From Bacteroidaceae bacterium (GTDB taxonomy: Bacteria > Bacteroidota > Bacteroidia > Bacteroidales > Bacteroidaceae), in NCBI GenBank assembly GCA_023227685.1, contig JALNVG010000042.1, positions 1 to 14,533 on the forward strand: a DNA stretch of 14,533 nucleotides, written 5' to 3'. This document shows positions 13,068 through 14,533 of this stretch, one piece after another; the stretch's first letter is position 1, and every line of letters starts with the position of its first letter. The notes beneath the pieces are model-generated. The model saw nothing but the letters and a program-made list of their open reading frames with translations. It ran no database searches and had not been told where the DNA came from. The position numbers were made by a program, and so were the translations under genes.

Positions 13068-14533
13068 ATGAAATACACCAAATTATACTTTTTTTTATTA
13101 GTTGATTTATTCCTGTTATTAATTTCTGTAGAAGCTCAGAATAATTATCTTCCTCCAGTATGTAGAAATGTAGTGAAATCCGTTCAATTCGATAACCGTA
13201 TCAGGGCCTATATCTCACCTGCACGTATTCTGTGGAAACAAGCTACGGGTGATGCCGTCCTTACAAATGAACAATATTTATTGGAACCGGGTAATGGTCA
13301 GTCGGAGTTAAATCAAACGCATTTGTGTCATTTAAGTAATGGAAAAACAGGACAAGTATCTATTTTGTTAGATTTCGGGTGCGAGTTGCAAGGAGGATTG
13401 CAGATAGTTACAGGACAATCCGCTTCAAAAGAGGTCAAAGTTCGTTTGCGTTTTGGAGAATCGGCTTCAGAAGCAATGTGTGATATAGATGGTAAAAATG
13501 GTGCAACTAATGATCATGCTATACGCGACCTTACTTTGGCACTTCCTTGGCTTGGAGTTTCTGAATATGGAAATACGGGGTTTCGTTTTGTCCGTATTGA
13601 CTTAATGGGAGAAAATGCGGATTTATTACTTAAAGAAGTGCGTGCTTGTTTTGTATATAGGGATATTCCATACAAAGGATCTTTTCAATGTGATAACGAA
13701 AGGTTGAATAAAATATGGATGGCCGGTGCGTATACGGTTCATCTTAATATGCAAGGATATTTGTGGGACGGTGTTAAGCGTGATCGTCTTGTGTGGGTAG
13801 GCGATATGAATCCGGAAGTAATGACTATAAGATCCGTATTTGGTTACAATGAGGTTGTTCCTAAAAGCTTGGATTTAATTCGTGATGAGACTCCGATACC
13901 TCAATGGATGAGTGGAATCAGTTCTTATTCAATTTGGTGGCTTATAACCCAATATGATTGGTACCTTTATTGTGGTAATAAAGAATATCTTCAAAAGCAA
14001 CATTCATATATGGTTTCATTATTAAATTTATTGATTAGTAAAATAGATAAAAGCGGAAAAGAAAAGTTAAATGGTAATCGTTTTTTAGATTGGCCTTCGA
14101 GCAAAAATAAACAAGGGGTCAATGCGGGATTGCAAGCATTGATGGTTATGGCTATGAATGTTGGCGAAAAATTATCATTAAACTTGGATGATGTGAGTAT
14201 GGCTAAGAAATGTAAAGATGCGGCTATCGAATTGCATAAATATGTTCCCGCCGATTGTAATCAATCGAAACAAGCCGCTGCATTGATGGCATTGGCTGGT
14301 ATAATGGATCCCAAGCAAGCAAATGATGAAGTGATTGCAGTGAATGGAGCTAAAGACTTTTCTACATTTTACGGTTATTATATGCTGAAAGCTATGGCGA
14401 AAGCAGGTAATTACAAAGGTGCAATGGACATTATCAGTGAATATTGGGGCGCTATGTTGGATCTTGGGGCTACAACATTTTGGGAAGATTTTAATATGGA
14501 ATGGGTTCCAAATGCAGCTCGTATCGATGAATT
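13068..14533 (+). CDS. Secreted alpha-L-rhamnosidase-like protein (GH78 type), 3' end outside window
   Basis: An open frame from ATG 13068 runs 488 complete codons to the right edge without a stop. It begins with a signal peptide (MKYTK, then a long Phe/Leu-rich core, likely cut after VEA at about residue 23), so the enzyme is exported to the periplasm or surface. Residues about 95-205 look like a beta-sandwich accessory domain (ILLDFGCELQGGLQI, TGFRFVRIDLMG). The catalytic (alpha/alpha)6-barrel then starts with YKGSFQCDNERLNKIW and the GH78-type block DGVKRDRLVWVGDMNPE at 234-250, which holds candidate catalytic acids. TTFWEDFN (470-477) is a second typical acidic block. The family would release terminal L-rhamnose from glycans; the substrate here is unproven. 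It is preceded by a duplicated promoter-like repeat. Confidence 0.82.
   Translation, partial: MKYTKLYFFLLVDLFLLLISVEAQNNYLPPVCRNVVKSVQFDNRIRAYISPARILWKQATGDAVLTNEQYLLEPGNGQSELNQTHLCHLSNGKTGQVSILLDFGCELQGGLQIVTGQSASKEVKVRLRFGESASEAMCDIDGKNGATNDHAIRDLTLALPWLGVSEYGNTGFRFVRIDLMGENADLLLKEVRACFVYRDIPYKGSFQCDNERLNKIWMAGAYTVHLNMQGYLWDGVKRDRLVWVGDMNPEVMTIRSVFGYNEVVPKSLDLIRDETPIPQWMSGISSYSIWWLITQYDWYLYCGNKEYLQKQHSYMVSLLNLLISKIDKSGKEKLNGNRFLDWPSSKNKQGVNAGLQALMVMAMNVGEKLSLNLDDVSMAKKCKDAAIELHKYVPADCNQSKQAAALMALAGIMDPKQANDEVIAVNGAKDFSTFYGYYMLKAMAKAGNYKGAMDIISEYWGAMLDLGATTFWEDFNMEWVPNAARIDE

Overview
The window reads as a chromosomal segment of a member of the Bacteroidota, most likely order Bacteroidales. 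The evidence is an AT-rich background, weak or A-rich ribosome-binding regions, several upstream boxes matching the Bacteroidetes sigma-factor -7 consensus TAnnTTTG, and protein types common in gut or anaerobic Bacteroidales. The genus cannot be fixed from sequence alone. I see no tRNA, rRNA, IS element, CRISPR array or phage gene.

Layout. At 28-1103 lies the ribosomal operon rpsF-rpsR-rplI (S6, S18, L9), ended by a near-perfect 17-bp-stem terminator. Two minus-strand units follow: a 71-residue Ala-rich lipoprotein with its own terminator and promoter, and an acyl-CoA synthetase (AMP-forming). A 108-bp divergent promoter region separates the synthetase from a plus-strand operon of mtaB (tRNA t6A37 methylthiotransferase), an LpxL/HtrB-like acyltransferase and a GT2 glycosyltransferase. 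The last two overlap by 4 bp. The operon converges on minus-strand malQ, a GH77 4-alpha-glucanotransferase with two N-terminal starch-binding modules. A 478-bp intergenic region with two matched palindromes leads to fucI (L-fucose isomerase), which is terminated by a long hairpin, and then to a GNAT acetyltransferase. From 12379 to 13067 there is no credible gene. This stretch holds a mosaic of at least three short-repeat families and a 31-bp tandem duplication that doubles a promoter-like box. The window ends inside a secreted GH78-type alpha-L-rhamnosidase-like gene starting at 13068. It is open at the right edge.

How it fits together. The left half is housekeeping: translation, tRNA modification, fatty-acid activation and envelope lipid/glycan enzymes. 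The right half is carbohydrate use: cytoplasmic maltodextrin metabolism (MalQ), 6-deoxyhexose isomerisation (FucI) and release of deoxyhexose from glycans (the rhamnosidase-like protein). No fucose kinase, aldolase, permease or regulator sits next to fucI here. The coding genes are of known families. The least explained DNA is the repeat mosaic at about 12490-12815, the duplicated promoter just after it, and the twin palindromes upstream of fucI.
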